From assembly GCA_002693605.1 (NCBI GenBank), contig NZQO01000007.1, forward strand, positions 1-13,743: DNA of 13,743 bases, given 5' to 3'. Below, one piece after another: positions 6,500-12,485 of this stretch (position 1 is its first letter; each line of letters starts with the position of its first letter). The notes beneath the pieces are model-generated. The model was given only the letters and a program-made list of their open reading frames with translations. It ran no database searches and was not told the DNA's origin. The position numbers and the translations under genes were made by a program. The stretch comes from Flavobacteriaceae bacterium (GTDB taxonomy: Bacteria; Bacteroidota; Bacteroidia; Flavobacteriales; Flavobacteriaceae).

Positions 6500-7214
6500 A
6501 TTGAATGGGTCTTTCTACCGGAGGAATGGGCCGCTCTACCGGATGCCCTTGTCCTGGAATGCGTTCCAGACTTGCCTGTATCTCCTTCGGAAATATGCCT
6601 TGTATCAACAAAAGAATTCCAAAACCGAGTATTAATATACTCACCCATTTTTTGGTCTTGATTACGAACCGTGGGGTCATCTTACTCTTTAATCGCTTTG
6701 CGAGTGCAATCTTAACGAGATCGGTACAAAAGAAAACCACCAACACCGTTATAAGGAAGAGCAGTACGCCATTTTCCGAAGTGGTTAGCGCATTGGCCAT
6801 AATGATCGTGCCAATCCACCCAGCTAGCACGCCGAAATTCACGAAATTGAGCAAGAATCCCTTAAGGAACAAGTTACCCAGCTTTCGCTTTACCACGACC
6901 GCATAATGTTCCCTTACTATTTTGAAGAAGGACTTATTGGTGCGGATATAGGAAATAACCCCGTACGCGATGAGCACGACCCCGCCAAATATTAACACGC
7001 CAGGGTCGCCTTTAACTTTTTCAAGAATAACGCTCGTACTGAAGTATGCTATTAGGATAAAGATGATATCGGCCACGATAGCACCGAGATCGAAAAACAG
7101 GCCCGCTTTGAATCCCTTGGTGATACTGGTTTCAATGAGTGTGAAAAATACGGGCCCTACCGCAAAGGCGAGTAGAAATCCGTAAAAGGCTGCGTATCCA
7201 ATTCCATCGAACAT
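6498..7214 (-). CDS. LysE/RhtB-family transporter with proline-rich repeated tail
   Basis: Inner-membrane protein of 238 residues with about six hydrophobic spans (roughly 4-28, 38-60, 72-90, 115-140, 148-168, 190-207). This is the LysE/RhtB (amino acid and metabolite exporter) layout, including the early FLLAFAVGPVFFTLIE motif in place of the family's PGP element and a hydrophobic segment with LLNFVNFGVLAGW. Substrate cannot be read from sequence; amino acid efflux is the family precedent. The last 15 or so residues (HPVERPIPPVERPIQ) are unusual: two copies of a PVERPI unit encoded by a 21-base tandem repeat (6503-6544). The stop is inside the shared terminator. The start lies 27 bases after the rnr stop, so it may be read through from rnr, from its own weak promoter (7222-7252), or both. 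Confidence 0.88.
   Translation of the reverse strand: MFDGIGYAAFYGFLLAFAVGPVFFTLIETSITKGFKAGLFFDLGAIVADIIFILIAYFSTSVILEKVKGDPGVLIFGGVVLIAYGVISYIRTNKSFFKIVREHYAVVVKRKLGNLFLKGFLLNFVNFGVLAGWIGTIIMANALTTSENGVLLFLITVLVVFFCTDLVKIALAKRLKSKMTPRFVIKTKKWVSILILGFGILLLIQGIFPKEIQASLERIPGQGHPVERPIPPVERPIQ
6503..6544 (-). repeat. 21-base tandem repeat encoding the LysE-family tail
   Basis: Copies at 6503-6523 and 6524-6544 agree at 17 of 21 positions. On the minus strand each encodes a seven-residue unit with the core PVERPI, so the tail of the protein was lengthened by in-frame duplication. Confidence 0.8.
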
Positions 7215-7221
7215 AGAAGGG

Positions 7222-7252
7222 TAAAAATACGAATAACTTTGTTAGCTTTCAA
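7222..7252 (-). promoter_or_regulatory. Possible promoter for the LysE-family gene
   Basis: On the minus strand TTG (complement of 7250-7252) precedes TATTTTTA (complement of 7222-7229) by 20 bases; the -7 box lacks only the last G. It overlaps the 3' end of rnr and would give an almost leaderless transcript. Weak. Confidence 0.33.
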
Positions 7253-9452
7253 CGTTTTCGCGGCTTCCCAACATCAAAAAGTCTAGGTGCTTTCTTACCA
7301 AATCGGCGTTTTTCACCTTTACGTACACCTCGTCGCCAAGGGTATATTTCGTATGTTTTCGTTGCCCGATTACAGCATATTCCTCTTTGTCAAACACATA
7401 ATGGTCGTCCTTCAAATCTTGTAGTCGTACCATTCCCTCGCACTTGTTACTGATAATTTCGACATAGATACCCCAATCGGTAACTCCTGAAATAACCCCG
7501 AGGAAATCCTGGTCCTTATGGTCCATCATATATTTTACCTGCATATACTTCACGCTATCGCGCTCGGCATTGGCGGCAAGGTTCTCCATTTCGCTGCTGT
7601 GGGCACATTTTTCCTCGTACTCCTCTTCCTTGGCCGATTTTCCCTGGTCCAGGTAATGCTGCAGCAAACGGTGCACCATAACATCTGGATAACGTCTAAT
7701 GGGCGATGTAAAATGCGTATAATGATCAAACGCTAGGCCATAATGCCCAATGTTATGGGTAGTGTAAATCGCCTTGCTCATACTGCGTATGGCGAGGGTA
7801 TCTACCAAGTTCTGTTCCTTTTTCCCCTCAACATCCTTCAATAGTTTATTGAGCGAGGCGGCGGTACTCTTCTTATCGCGGGTATTTAGTTTATACCCAA
7901 AGCGCTTAATTATGTTTTCGAGGGCGGCGATTTTCTCGTCGTCCGGCTCGTCGTGTACGCGGTACACGAATGTTTTCTTCGGATTTTGCTTTCCTATGAA
8001 CTCGGCAACGCTTCGGTTGGCGAGCAGCATAAATTCCTCTATCAACTTGTTGGCATCCTTACTTTCCTTGAAATAGACACCTTCTGGCTCATTTTTATCG
8101 TCCAAGTTAAATTTCACTTCCACTTTGTCGAACGAGATTGCACCTTGACGCATTCTGTCCTTCCGAAGAATTTTAGCCAACCGATCCATTTCCAGGATAG
8201 CATAGGCAATGTCTTTTTGTACTTCGTACTGCTTACCGGTAATGGAAATGTTGGAAGGAATTTCGTGCCTTTCACTCGATCCGGTTTCAATAACGTGCTG
8301 TGCCTCCTCATAGGCAAATCTTGCATCACTGTATGTCACCGTACGGCCAAACCATTTGTTGACAACCTTTGCGTTTTTATCCATCTCGAAGACCGCCGAA
8401 AACGTGTATTTTTCCTCGTGTGGTCGAAGCGAACAGGCGTTGTTGGAAAGAACCTCGGGGAGCATTGGCACCACGCGGTCAACCAAGTAAACGGAAGTGG
8501 CACGCTCATAGGCCTCATCGTCTAGTATGGTACCGGGCTTAAGGTAATGGGCCACATCGGCAATGTGGATTCCTATTTCATAATTGCCATTTTCCAAAAT
8601 TTTAAAGGAAAGGGCGTCGTCAAAATCCTTAGCATCCTTCGGGTCGATGGTAAAGGTAAGGTCCTTACGCATATCGCGCCGTTTCTTTATTTCATCTTTA
8701 TGGATTTTGGTATCTAGCTTGTTGGCGAATTCTTCGACTTCCTCAGGGAAATCGTACGGCAAACCGTACTGTGCGAGGATGGAATGTATTTCGGTATGGT
8801 GATCGCCAGGATCGCCCAGCACTTTTATTACCTTGCCAATAGGGCTATCGGCATCGTCAGGCCACTTTTCTATCTCCACCAAGACTTTCTGGCCATTCTT
8901 GGCCTCGCCAATATTTGAAACCGGTACAAAAATATCGGTGTACATATTGTAATCCGTACAGCTAACAAAGGCGAAAGTTTTCTGTATATCGATAGTTCCC
9001 ACGAACTCCGTTCGCTTCCGCTGGACTATATTTGTAATTTCGCCCTCTGATTTTCCGCCCCGTTTGCGCTTAAATACATATACCTCAACGATATCGCCGT
9101 TAAGTGCCTTGTTCAAGTTTTTATTGGAAACGAAAATATCATCATCTAAGCCCTCCACGACAATATATCCTTGCCCCCTACTGGTTAGGTCAACCCTTCC
9201 GGTATGGTAGTTCTTGGATGGTGCAAGGATATACTTTCCTCGCTCTATTTCGTTTATGGATCCTTTTTCGACTAATTTCTTTAGTTTGGAAGTAATCTGA
9301 TTTCGGCTACTGGCATCGTCTACTCCTAGTTTGCTGGCAATTTGCTTATAGTTGAAGGGTTGTGAGCTATTCTTTCGCAGCACTGAAAGAATTTTTTCCG
9401 ATAGTCCTTCTATCTTATCCTTATTTCTTCTGCGCTTAAATCGGTTGGTCAT
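7242..9452 (-). CDS. rnr: Ribonuclease R
   Basis: Processive 3'-to-5' exoribonuclease of the RNB family that degrades structured RNA in the cytoplasm. The 736 residues hold all expected parts in order: a basic start (NRFKRRRNKDK), a winged-helix region at about 15-75 (SVLRKNSSQPFNYKQIASKL), two cold-shock-type OB domains at about 80-215 (GRVDLTSRGQGYIVVEG; FVGTIDIQKTFAFVSC), the RNB domain from about 265 with the catalytic acidic cluster FTIDPKDAKDFDDALS (Asp270, 276, 278, 279), YTHFTSPIRRYPDVMVHRLL further on, and a C-terminal S1 domain (GVISGVTDWGIYVEI). It is shorter at the C terminus than the E. coli enzyme, which has an extra Lys-rich tail. The ATG at 9452 is followed by the usual basic stretch. 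It is divergent from the DUF2007-type gene, with a good promoter at 9472-9499. Confidence 0.97.
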   Translation of the reverse strand: MTNRFKRRRNKDKIEGLSEKILSVLRKNSSQPFNYKQIASKLGVDDASSRNQITSKLKKLVEKGSINEIERGKYILAPSKNYHTGRVDLTSRGQGYIVVEGLDDDIFVSNKNLNKALNGDIVEVYVFKRKRGGKSEGEITNIVQRKRTEFVGTIDIQKTFAFVSCTDYNMYTDIFVPVSNIGEAKNGQKVLVEIEKWPDDADSPIGKVIKVLGDPGDHHTEIHSILAQYGLPYDFPEEVEEFANKLDTKIHKDEIKKRRDMRKDLTFTIDPKDAKDFDDALSFKILENGNYEIGIHIADVAHYLKPGTILDDEAYERATSVYLVDRVVPMLPEVLSNNACSLRPHEEKYTFSAVFEMDKNAKVVNKWFGRTVTYSDARFAYEEAQHVIETGSSERHEIPSNISITGKQYEVQKDIAYAILEMDRLAKILRKDRMRQGAISFDKVEVKFNLDDKNEPEGVYFKESKDANKLIEEFMLLANRSVAEFIGKQNPKKTFVYRVHDEPDDEKIAALENIIKRFGYKLNTRDKKSTAASLNKLLKDVEGKKEQNLVDTLAIRSMSKAIYTTHNIGHYGLAFDHYTHFTSPIRRYPDVMVHRLLQHYLDQGKSAKEEEYEEKCAHSSEMENLAANAERDSVKYMQVKYMMDHKDQDFLGVISGVTDWGIYVEIISNKCEGMVRLQDLKDDHYVFDKEEYAVIGQRKHTKYTLGDEVYVKVKNADLVRKHLDFLMLGSRENVES

Positions 9453-9471
9453 AATTTGTGTTTATTCGTAA

Positions 9472-9499
9472 CAAATGTACAGTTAATAAGGCAATGCAA
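9472..9499 (-). promoter_or_regulatory. rnr promoter
   Basis: On the minus strand TTG (complement of 9497-9499) is followed after 17 bases by TACATTTG (complement of 9472-9479), a perfect -7 box. Predicted start is near 9465, about a dozen bases before the ATG. Confidence 0.55.
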
Positions 9500-9553
9500 T
9501 GGTAGGATTAGCAAAGTTTTAGTACCTTAGTGTAGCTGCCCAACTACCAGCGT

Positions 9554-9793
9554 ATGGAACGTTTTAAAACTATTGCCGTTTTTACCTACCCGAGCGAATA
9601 CGCCGTTTTGAATTTGCTCCTGGAACAGGAGGGTCTGCGCTATGTTTTCCAAAACGAAACCATGGTAAGCGTACTGCCCTTCCACAGCAACGCCTTTGGC
9701 GGCATACGGCTACGGGTACACGAAGACGATGCTATGAAGGCCATCGCCATCATCAAGAAATTGAACGCAACTTCGTTCCTTAAAATCGTCTAG
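9554..9793 (+). CDS. DUF2007-type small protein (putative signal-transducing family)
   Basis: A 79-residue soluble protein resembling the DUF2007 family (PF09413-like). An opening strand (FKTIAVFTYPSEYAVLNLLLEQEG) contains the Tyr-Pro-x-Glu and hydrophobic helix typical of the fold. It is followed by LRYVFQNETMVSVLPFHSNAFGGIRLRVHEDD, where relatives show a similar 'xNexxxsvxP...GGixLxV' pattern, and a closing helix (AMKAIAIIKKL). Members are compact ACT-like alpha/beta proteins, mostly of unknown function, and the signalling label is only predictive. The ATG at 9554 sits 101 bases from the divergent rnr start; the nearest -7-like box is TACCTTAG (9523-9530), which is weak. It is followed by the 530-base gene-free region, with no hairpin terminator visible. 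Confidence 0.82.
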   Translation: MERFKTIAVFTYPSEYAVLNLLLEQEGLRYVFQNETMVSVLPFHSNAFGGIRLRVHEDDAMKAIAIIKKLNATSFLKIV

Positions 9794-9834
9794 GTTTTTC
9801 CGTTATCAACATATATATACATATCACTTTTCTT

Positions 9835-9852
9835 TTTTTAAAATTTTAAAAA
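9835..9852. repeat. 18-bp perfect A/T palindrome
   Basis: TTTTTAAAATTTTAAAAA equals its own reverse complement. It lies 24 bases downstream of TTATCAACA and 23 bases upstream of TGTTGAAAA, which points the other way. An easily melted element or bent-DNA site is plausible. Confidence 0.6.
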
Positions 9853-9969
9853 TTAAATGCTGCTTATTATTGCTTGTTGAAAAGTGGTAGAACTTTATAG
9901 CCTTTTATTTTGAAAATAACTTAGGTCTATTTTTAAGCATTTTATTAACATATATTTAAGAATTGAAGC

Positions 9970-10020
9970 AGGTTGTTTTTAAAGCAAATAGCGCTCGCTA
10001 TTAACAGCTGTCAACAACCT
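9970..10020. repeat. Nested inverted repeats
   Basis: The outer arms AGGTTGTT (9970-9977) and AACAACCT (10013-10020) pair perfectly over 8 bp. Inside them AATAGC (9987-9992) and GCTATT (9997-10002) form a second hairpin with a GCTC loop. The right arms coincide with two of the (T/C)AACA boxes. Confidence 0.5.
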
Positions 10021-10215
10021 TGGTTAACATCCTATTTGTGATTAAAAAATCTGACGAACGTGTTCACAATTTCAATTTCGATGCTGAAAACTTCGCTACA
10101 AAAAACGGGGTTATAATTAGGATTAGTTATTTAAAAGCACATATGGAGAATTAGGTCTTATTTTCCAACTTTATTTCTGCCTTAAATATGAACAACTGTC
10201 AACACAGTTGTTAAC
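10003..10215. repeat. Duplicated composite element AACARCTGTCAACA ... GTTAAC
   Basis: AACAGCTGTCAACA (10003-10016) and AACAACTGTCAACA (10191-10204) agree at 13 of 14 bases. Each is followed by a TTG and then GTTAAC, ending at 10028 and 10215. The second copy is also an 8-bp hairpin: AACAACTG (10191-10198), loop TCAACA, CAGTTGTT (10205-10212). The copies are 188 bases apart. Confidence 0.65.
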
Positions 10216-10299
10216 TACTTTGGTGACGTACCAATGATAAATGCTAGTGTACTCATAATCAAGATATCAGTATTTAATGGTGCGTAAACCACAAAGCCC

Positions 10300-10307
10300 T
10301 ATCTTTG
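10300..10307 (+). promoter_or_regulatory. rpiB -7 box within a short inverted repeat
   Basis: TATCTTTG is a perfect TAnnTTTG; start of transcription near 10314 leaves about ten A-rich leader bases. No clear TTG precedes it (TGG at 10278-10280). The box overlaps the right arm of ACAAAG (10291-10296) N6 CTTTGT (10303-10308), which could be a repressor site. Confidence 0.55.
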
Positions 10308-10323
10308 TAAAAAATTAGACCAA

Positions 10324-10755
10324 ATGAGAATAGCCATAGGAAACGACCACGCCGGGACTGATTACAAGAATGTTATCGTAGCTTATTTAGAGAAAAACGG
10401 CCACGCGGTTACCAACTTCGGAACCGATACCGATGGGAGCGTAGATTATCCAGACTTTGTGCATCCGGTTGCCACCTCTGTAGGTACCAATACAGCCGAT
10501 CTCGGTATCATTATCTGCGGCAGCGGAAACGGAGCAAATATGACCGCCAATAAGCACCAGAACGTTCGTTCGGCGCTATGCTGGACGAAAGAAATAACCG
10601 CTCTGGCCCGTGAGCATAACGATGCCAACGTTTTGAGCCTACCCGCACGGTACATTAGCCTACCCCAGGCCCTTGAAATGGTTAAGACCTTTTTGGAAAC
10701 AAAGTTCGAAGGCGGACGTCACCAGCGCCGCGTCGAGAAAATTGCGTGTTCCTAG
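10324..10755 (+). CDS. rpiB: Ribose-5-phosphate isomerase B (RpiB/LacA/LacB family)
   Basis: Interconverts ribose 5-phosphate and ribulose 5-phosphate in the pentose phosphate pathway, in the cytoplasm. The 143 residues are the normal length. Key residues are in place: NDHAG with Asp8 and His9, the DYPDF loop (41-45), the CGSGNG turn with the active-site Cys65, and REHNDANVLSLPAR with His98 and Asn99. The sequence CGSGNG rather than CGTGIG is common in Bacteroidota members (recalled, not checked). Some relatives act on allose or galactose phosphates; with no sugar operon nearby, the ribose activity is most likely. A strong -7 box precedes the ATG at 10324. elaA follows 45 bases later on the same strand without a terminator, so the two probably form an operon. 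Confidence 0.94.
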   Translation: MRIAIGNDHAGTDYKNVIVAYLEKNGHAVTNFGTDTDGSVDYPDFVHPVATSVGTNTADLGIIICGSGNGANMTANKHQNVRSALCWTKEITALAREHNDANVLSLPARYISLPQALEMVKTFLETKFEGGRHQRRVEKIACS

Positions 10756-10800
10756 CGAATAATTAAAGTATCTAAACGAATTTACCGAATTTAAGACCGT

Positions 10801-11241
10801 ATGGAAATTTCCGTAAAGACATTCGATGAATTGACAGCTTCTGAAATATATGAGCTCCTCCAGCTGCGCAGTGAAGTGTTCGTGGTGGAGCAGGACTGTG
10901 TTTACCAGGATATCGACGGGAAGGATAGTAAGGCATTGCACATTTTGGGAAAAAAGAAGGGTAAACTAGTGGCCTACACCCGGTGTTTCCCGCCGGGAAT
11001 TTATTTCAACGAGTCGGCAATTGGCCGGGTCGTGGTGCGGGAAAGGGAACGAAAATTCGGCTGTGGGCACGCAATAATGGAAGCTTCAAAAAAAGCCATA
11101 AAAAATAGGTTCGGCACCGAAACGATAAAATTGTCGGCCCAAACCTATTTGATAAATTTTTACAAATCCCACGGCTTTACCCCAATTGGTGCCGAATATC
11201 TCGAAGACGGCATACCGCACATTGCGATGGTTACAGCTTAA
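10801..11241 (+). CDS. elaA: ElaA-type GNAT-family N-acetyltransferase
   Basis: Predicted acetyl-CoA-dependent N-acetyltransferase of the GNAT superfamily, 146 residues, cytoplasmic. It matches E. coli ElaA in its signature LRSEVFVVEQDCVYQDIDGKD (about residues 22-42), HILG (47-50), LVAYTR (56-61), the motif-A region IGRVVVRERERKFGCGHAIM with its Arg/Gly acetyl-CoA pyrophosphate loop, and NFYKSHGF ... YLEDGIPHIAM at the end. The natural acceptor is not established for the family. The ATG at 10801 follows rpiB closely. The 3' end overlaps the convergent unknown gene by 11 bases (11231-11241), so the two transcripts would be complementary at their ends. Confidence 0.92.
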   Translation: MEISVKTFDELTASEIYELLQLRSEVFVVEQDCVYQDIDGKDSKALHILGKKKGKLVAYTRCFPPGIYFNESAIGRVVVRERERKFGCGHAIMEASKKAIKNRFGTETIKLSAQTYLINFYKSHGFTPIGAEYLEDGIPHIAMVTA

Positions 11242-11602
11242 TGAAGTTTTTCTCTAGGTTAAGATCCTGTAACATCTCGCGGGTAAATTTGTAATGCCCC
11301 CTGCGGGTAATGATCTTGAAGCGGTGGTTACGCATTCGGGTAAGCGTTTCCAAAAATTTCCATTTTGATTTTAGTAGTTTCGGTTTTTCCGATTTTAAAC
11401 TCACCTCAAAATAGTGCTTTACCCCGGCGCGTTCGGCCACGATATCGGGCGTAATTACCACGTCACTTCCTTTCTTATGGTACGCCTTTGGCGTCTCATA
11501 CCCATCAATGTCGGCCTTGATGTTCTCAAAGCCACGTTTTTCTAAATACGCAACAGATTCTTCTAAAACCTCTGTGCTCTCCTGCTTGTCTACTTGTACC
11601 AT
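11231..11602 (-). CDS. Conserved-looking hypothetical protein, possible degenerate PD-(D/E)XK fold
   Basis: I do not recognise a family. The 123-residue soluble protein has an N-terminal helix (STEVLEESVAYLEKRGFE), then a predicted strand-rich core SDVVITPDIVAERAGVKHYFEVSLKSEK, and a basic C-terminal half (KLLKSKWKFLETLTRMRNHRFKIITRRGHYKFT). PD at residues 52-53, Glu66 in a hydrophobic strand and Lys70, followed by a helix with KWKFLETL, recall PD-(D/E)XK nuclease topology. The canonical Glu-x-Lys is Glu-Val-Ser here, with the Lys two places later, so it may be inactive or the likeness accidental. Overlapping convergent stops with elaA leave no room for a terminator. The coding frame is sensible in composition, and the start ATG at 11602 has a weak -7-like box (TATCTTAC, complement of 11608-11615). 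Function unknown. Confidence 0.65.
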   Translation of the reverse strand: MVQVDKQESTEVLEESVAYLEKRGFENIKADIDGYETPKAYHKKGSDVVITPDIVAERAGVKHYFEVSLKSEKPKLLKSKWKFLETLTRMRNHRFKIITRRGHYKFTREMLQDLNLEKNFIKL

Positions 11603-11661
11603 AACTGGTAAGATACCAATATTTAAAGCATTTTGAACTTAATGTTTTGTTAATCTTGTAG

Positions 11662-12483
11662 TTACGATTTATAAGGACCTATTTTTTTACTGAAGGGTAT
11701 ACCCAACTGTACCCATAAATTTTCATCGTCGGTATGCTCTGCCACGTCTACGCCGTATTTGATCTTTCTGAAATCGCCGTAGGTGAACGTTCCGAACAAC
11801 CGATCCCATATACTGAACATATTCCCGAAATTACTATCGGTCCACGGCAATTGGTAGTGATGGTGGAATTTGTGCATATTTGGGGTAACAATAATATAGC
11901 TAATGGCGTGGTCCAACCGTTCCGGCAGCGAAATATTGGCATGGGTCCAATAGGTAAATAGCACGCTCAAAATGCGATAAAACAGGTAAAATGCAATGGG
12001 CATTCCCATTATAATTACGGCAACGATGGCAAACGTTTCGCGGATGAGGAAATCGAGCGGATGGTGGCGGGTTCCCGTGGTTACGTCTACGTTTTTATCG
12101 CTATGGTGTACTATGTGCAGACGCCAGAGGACTGGTACCTTATGCAACAGATAATGCACGCCGTATTGGGCAATGAAATCCAGAACCAACAGTGAAAATA
12201 AGAGTTCTATCCATACGGGTGCTTCCACTAGGTGAAGCAAGCCGAACTGGGTTTCGTTCAACCAGCTAAATATGCCCACGGTGGCCAGCCCGAACCCAGC
12301 ATTAATAACCATTACGAACGCCAATAGGCTCAGATTGACCCGCGCGTGCCGCCACTTTTTATATTGTAGCACAACAAGTGCATAGTGGCCTTCCAAAATC
12401 CAGAACAGTCCCAGAACGATTACCACCCAACCTGCCTTCAACCAAAGGGGCATCGTTTCGAAAAAGTGGAGAAAATGGTCCAA
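11662..12483 (-). CDS. Sterol desaturase / fatty acid hydroxylase family membrane protein
   Basis: Integral membrane di-iron oxygenase of about 273 residues from the fatty-acid-hydroxylase superfamily (PF04116-type); relatives hydroxylate or desaturate lipids, sterols and carotenoids. The histidine clusters are complete: HYLLH (His110, 114), HIVHH (His123, 126, 127), HH at 140-141, His181, and HKFHHH (His204, 207, 208, 209). Hydrophobic spans lie at about 15-35, 50-72, 90-112, 150-180 and 193-201. The open frame starts with TTG at 12483, only two bases after the stop of the S41 protease gene; relatives I recall begin similarly (M-D-x-F-L-x-F-F-E-T-M-P), so I keep it, with ATG at 12453 as the alternative. 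Close coupling implies co-transcription with the protease, although no functional link is known. The true substrate cannot be inferred; sterol synthesis is not implied. Confidence 0.9.
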   Translation of the reverse strand: MDHFLHFFETMPLWLKAGWVVIVLGLFWILEGHYALVVLQYKKWRHARVNLSLLAFVMVINAGFGLATVGIFSWLNETQFGLLHLVEAPVWIELLFSLLVLDFIAQYGVHYLLHKVPVLWRLHIVHHSDKNVDVTTGTRHHPLDFLIRETFAIVAVIIMGMPIAFYLFYRILSVLFTYWTHANISLPERLDHAISYIIVTPNMHKFHHHYQLPWTDSNFGNMFSIWDRLFGTFTYGDFRKIKYGVDVAEHTDDENLWVQLGIPFSKKIGPYKS

Positions 12484-12485
12484 GA

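Larger units (their letters stand above)
9794..10323. other. 530-base AT-rich gene-free region with clustered DnaA-box-like 9-mers (candidate origin or regulatory centre)
   Basis: No convincing gene or RNA gene lies here. Eight 9-mers end in (T/C)AACA: TTATCAACA 9803-9811, TTTTCAACA 9875-9883 (-), TTATTAACA 9942-9950, CTATTAACA 9998-10006, CTGTCAACA 10008-10016, TGGTTAACA 10021-10029, CTGTCAACA 10196-10204 and TAGTTAACA 10209-10217 (-). GTGTTCACA at 10060-10068 is a ninth, looser match to TTATNCACA. An A/T palindrome (9835-9852) between the first two boxes could be an unwinding element. Hairpins occur at 9970-10020 and 10191-10212. A box cluster beside A/T-rich DNA is the layout of a replication origin, but none of the eight is the exact TTATCCACA box, and dnaA, dnaN and gidA are absent. 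A cluster of operator sites is the alternative. The last 30 bases hold the rpiB promoter. Confidence 0.4.

Noticed and set aside
6411-6635. 74-residue + strand frame starting in the tRNA
   Set aside because: It runs through tRNA-Cys, the terminator and the antisense of the LysE-family tail; not a gene.
7953-8525. 190-residue open frame on the + strand within rnr
   Set aside because: It lies entirely opposite the RNB domain of RNase R, has no coherent domain, and is rich in residues expected from reading the complement of a real gene.
9825-9886. CACTTTTC (9825-9832) and GAAAAGTG (9879-9886) as a hairpin after the DUF2007-type gene
   Set aside because: The arms are 46 bases apart and A/T-rich; too weak to call a terminator.
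10769-10792. Near-repeat CGAATTTA in the rpiB-elaA gap
   Set aside because: Too short and A/T-rich to tell from chance.
10660-10941. 93-residue minus-strand frame across the rpiB/elaA junction
   Set aside because: It overlaps two well-supported genes and the sequence shows no family features; explained as an antisense shadow.
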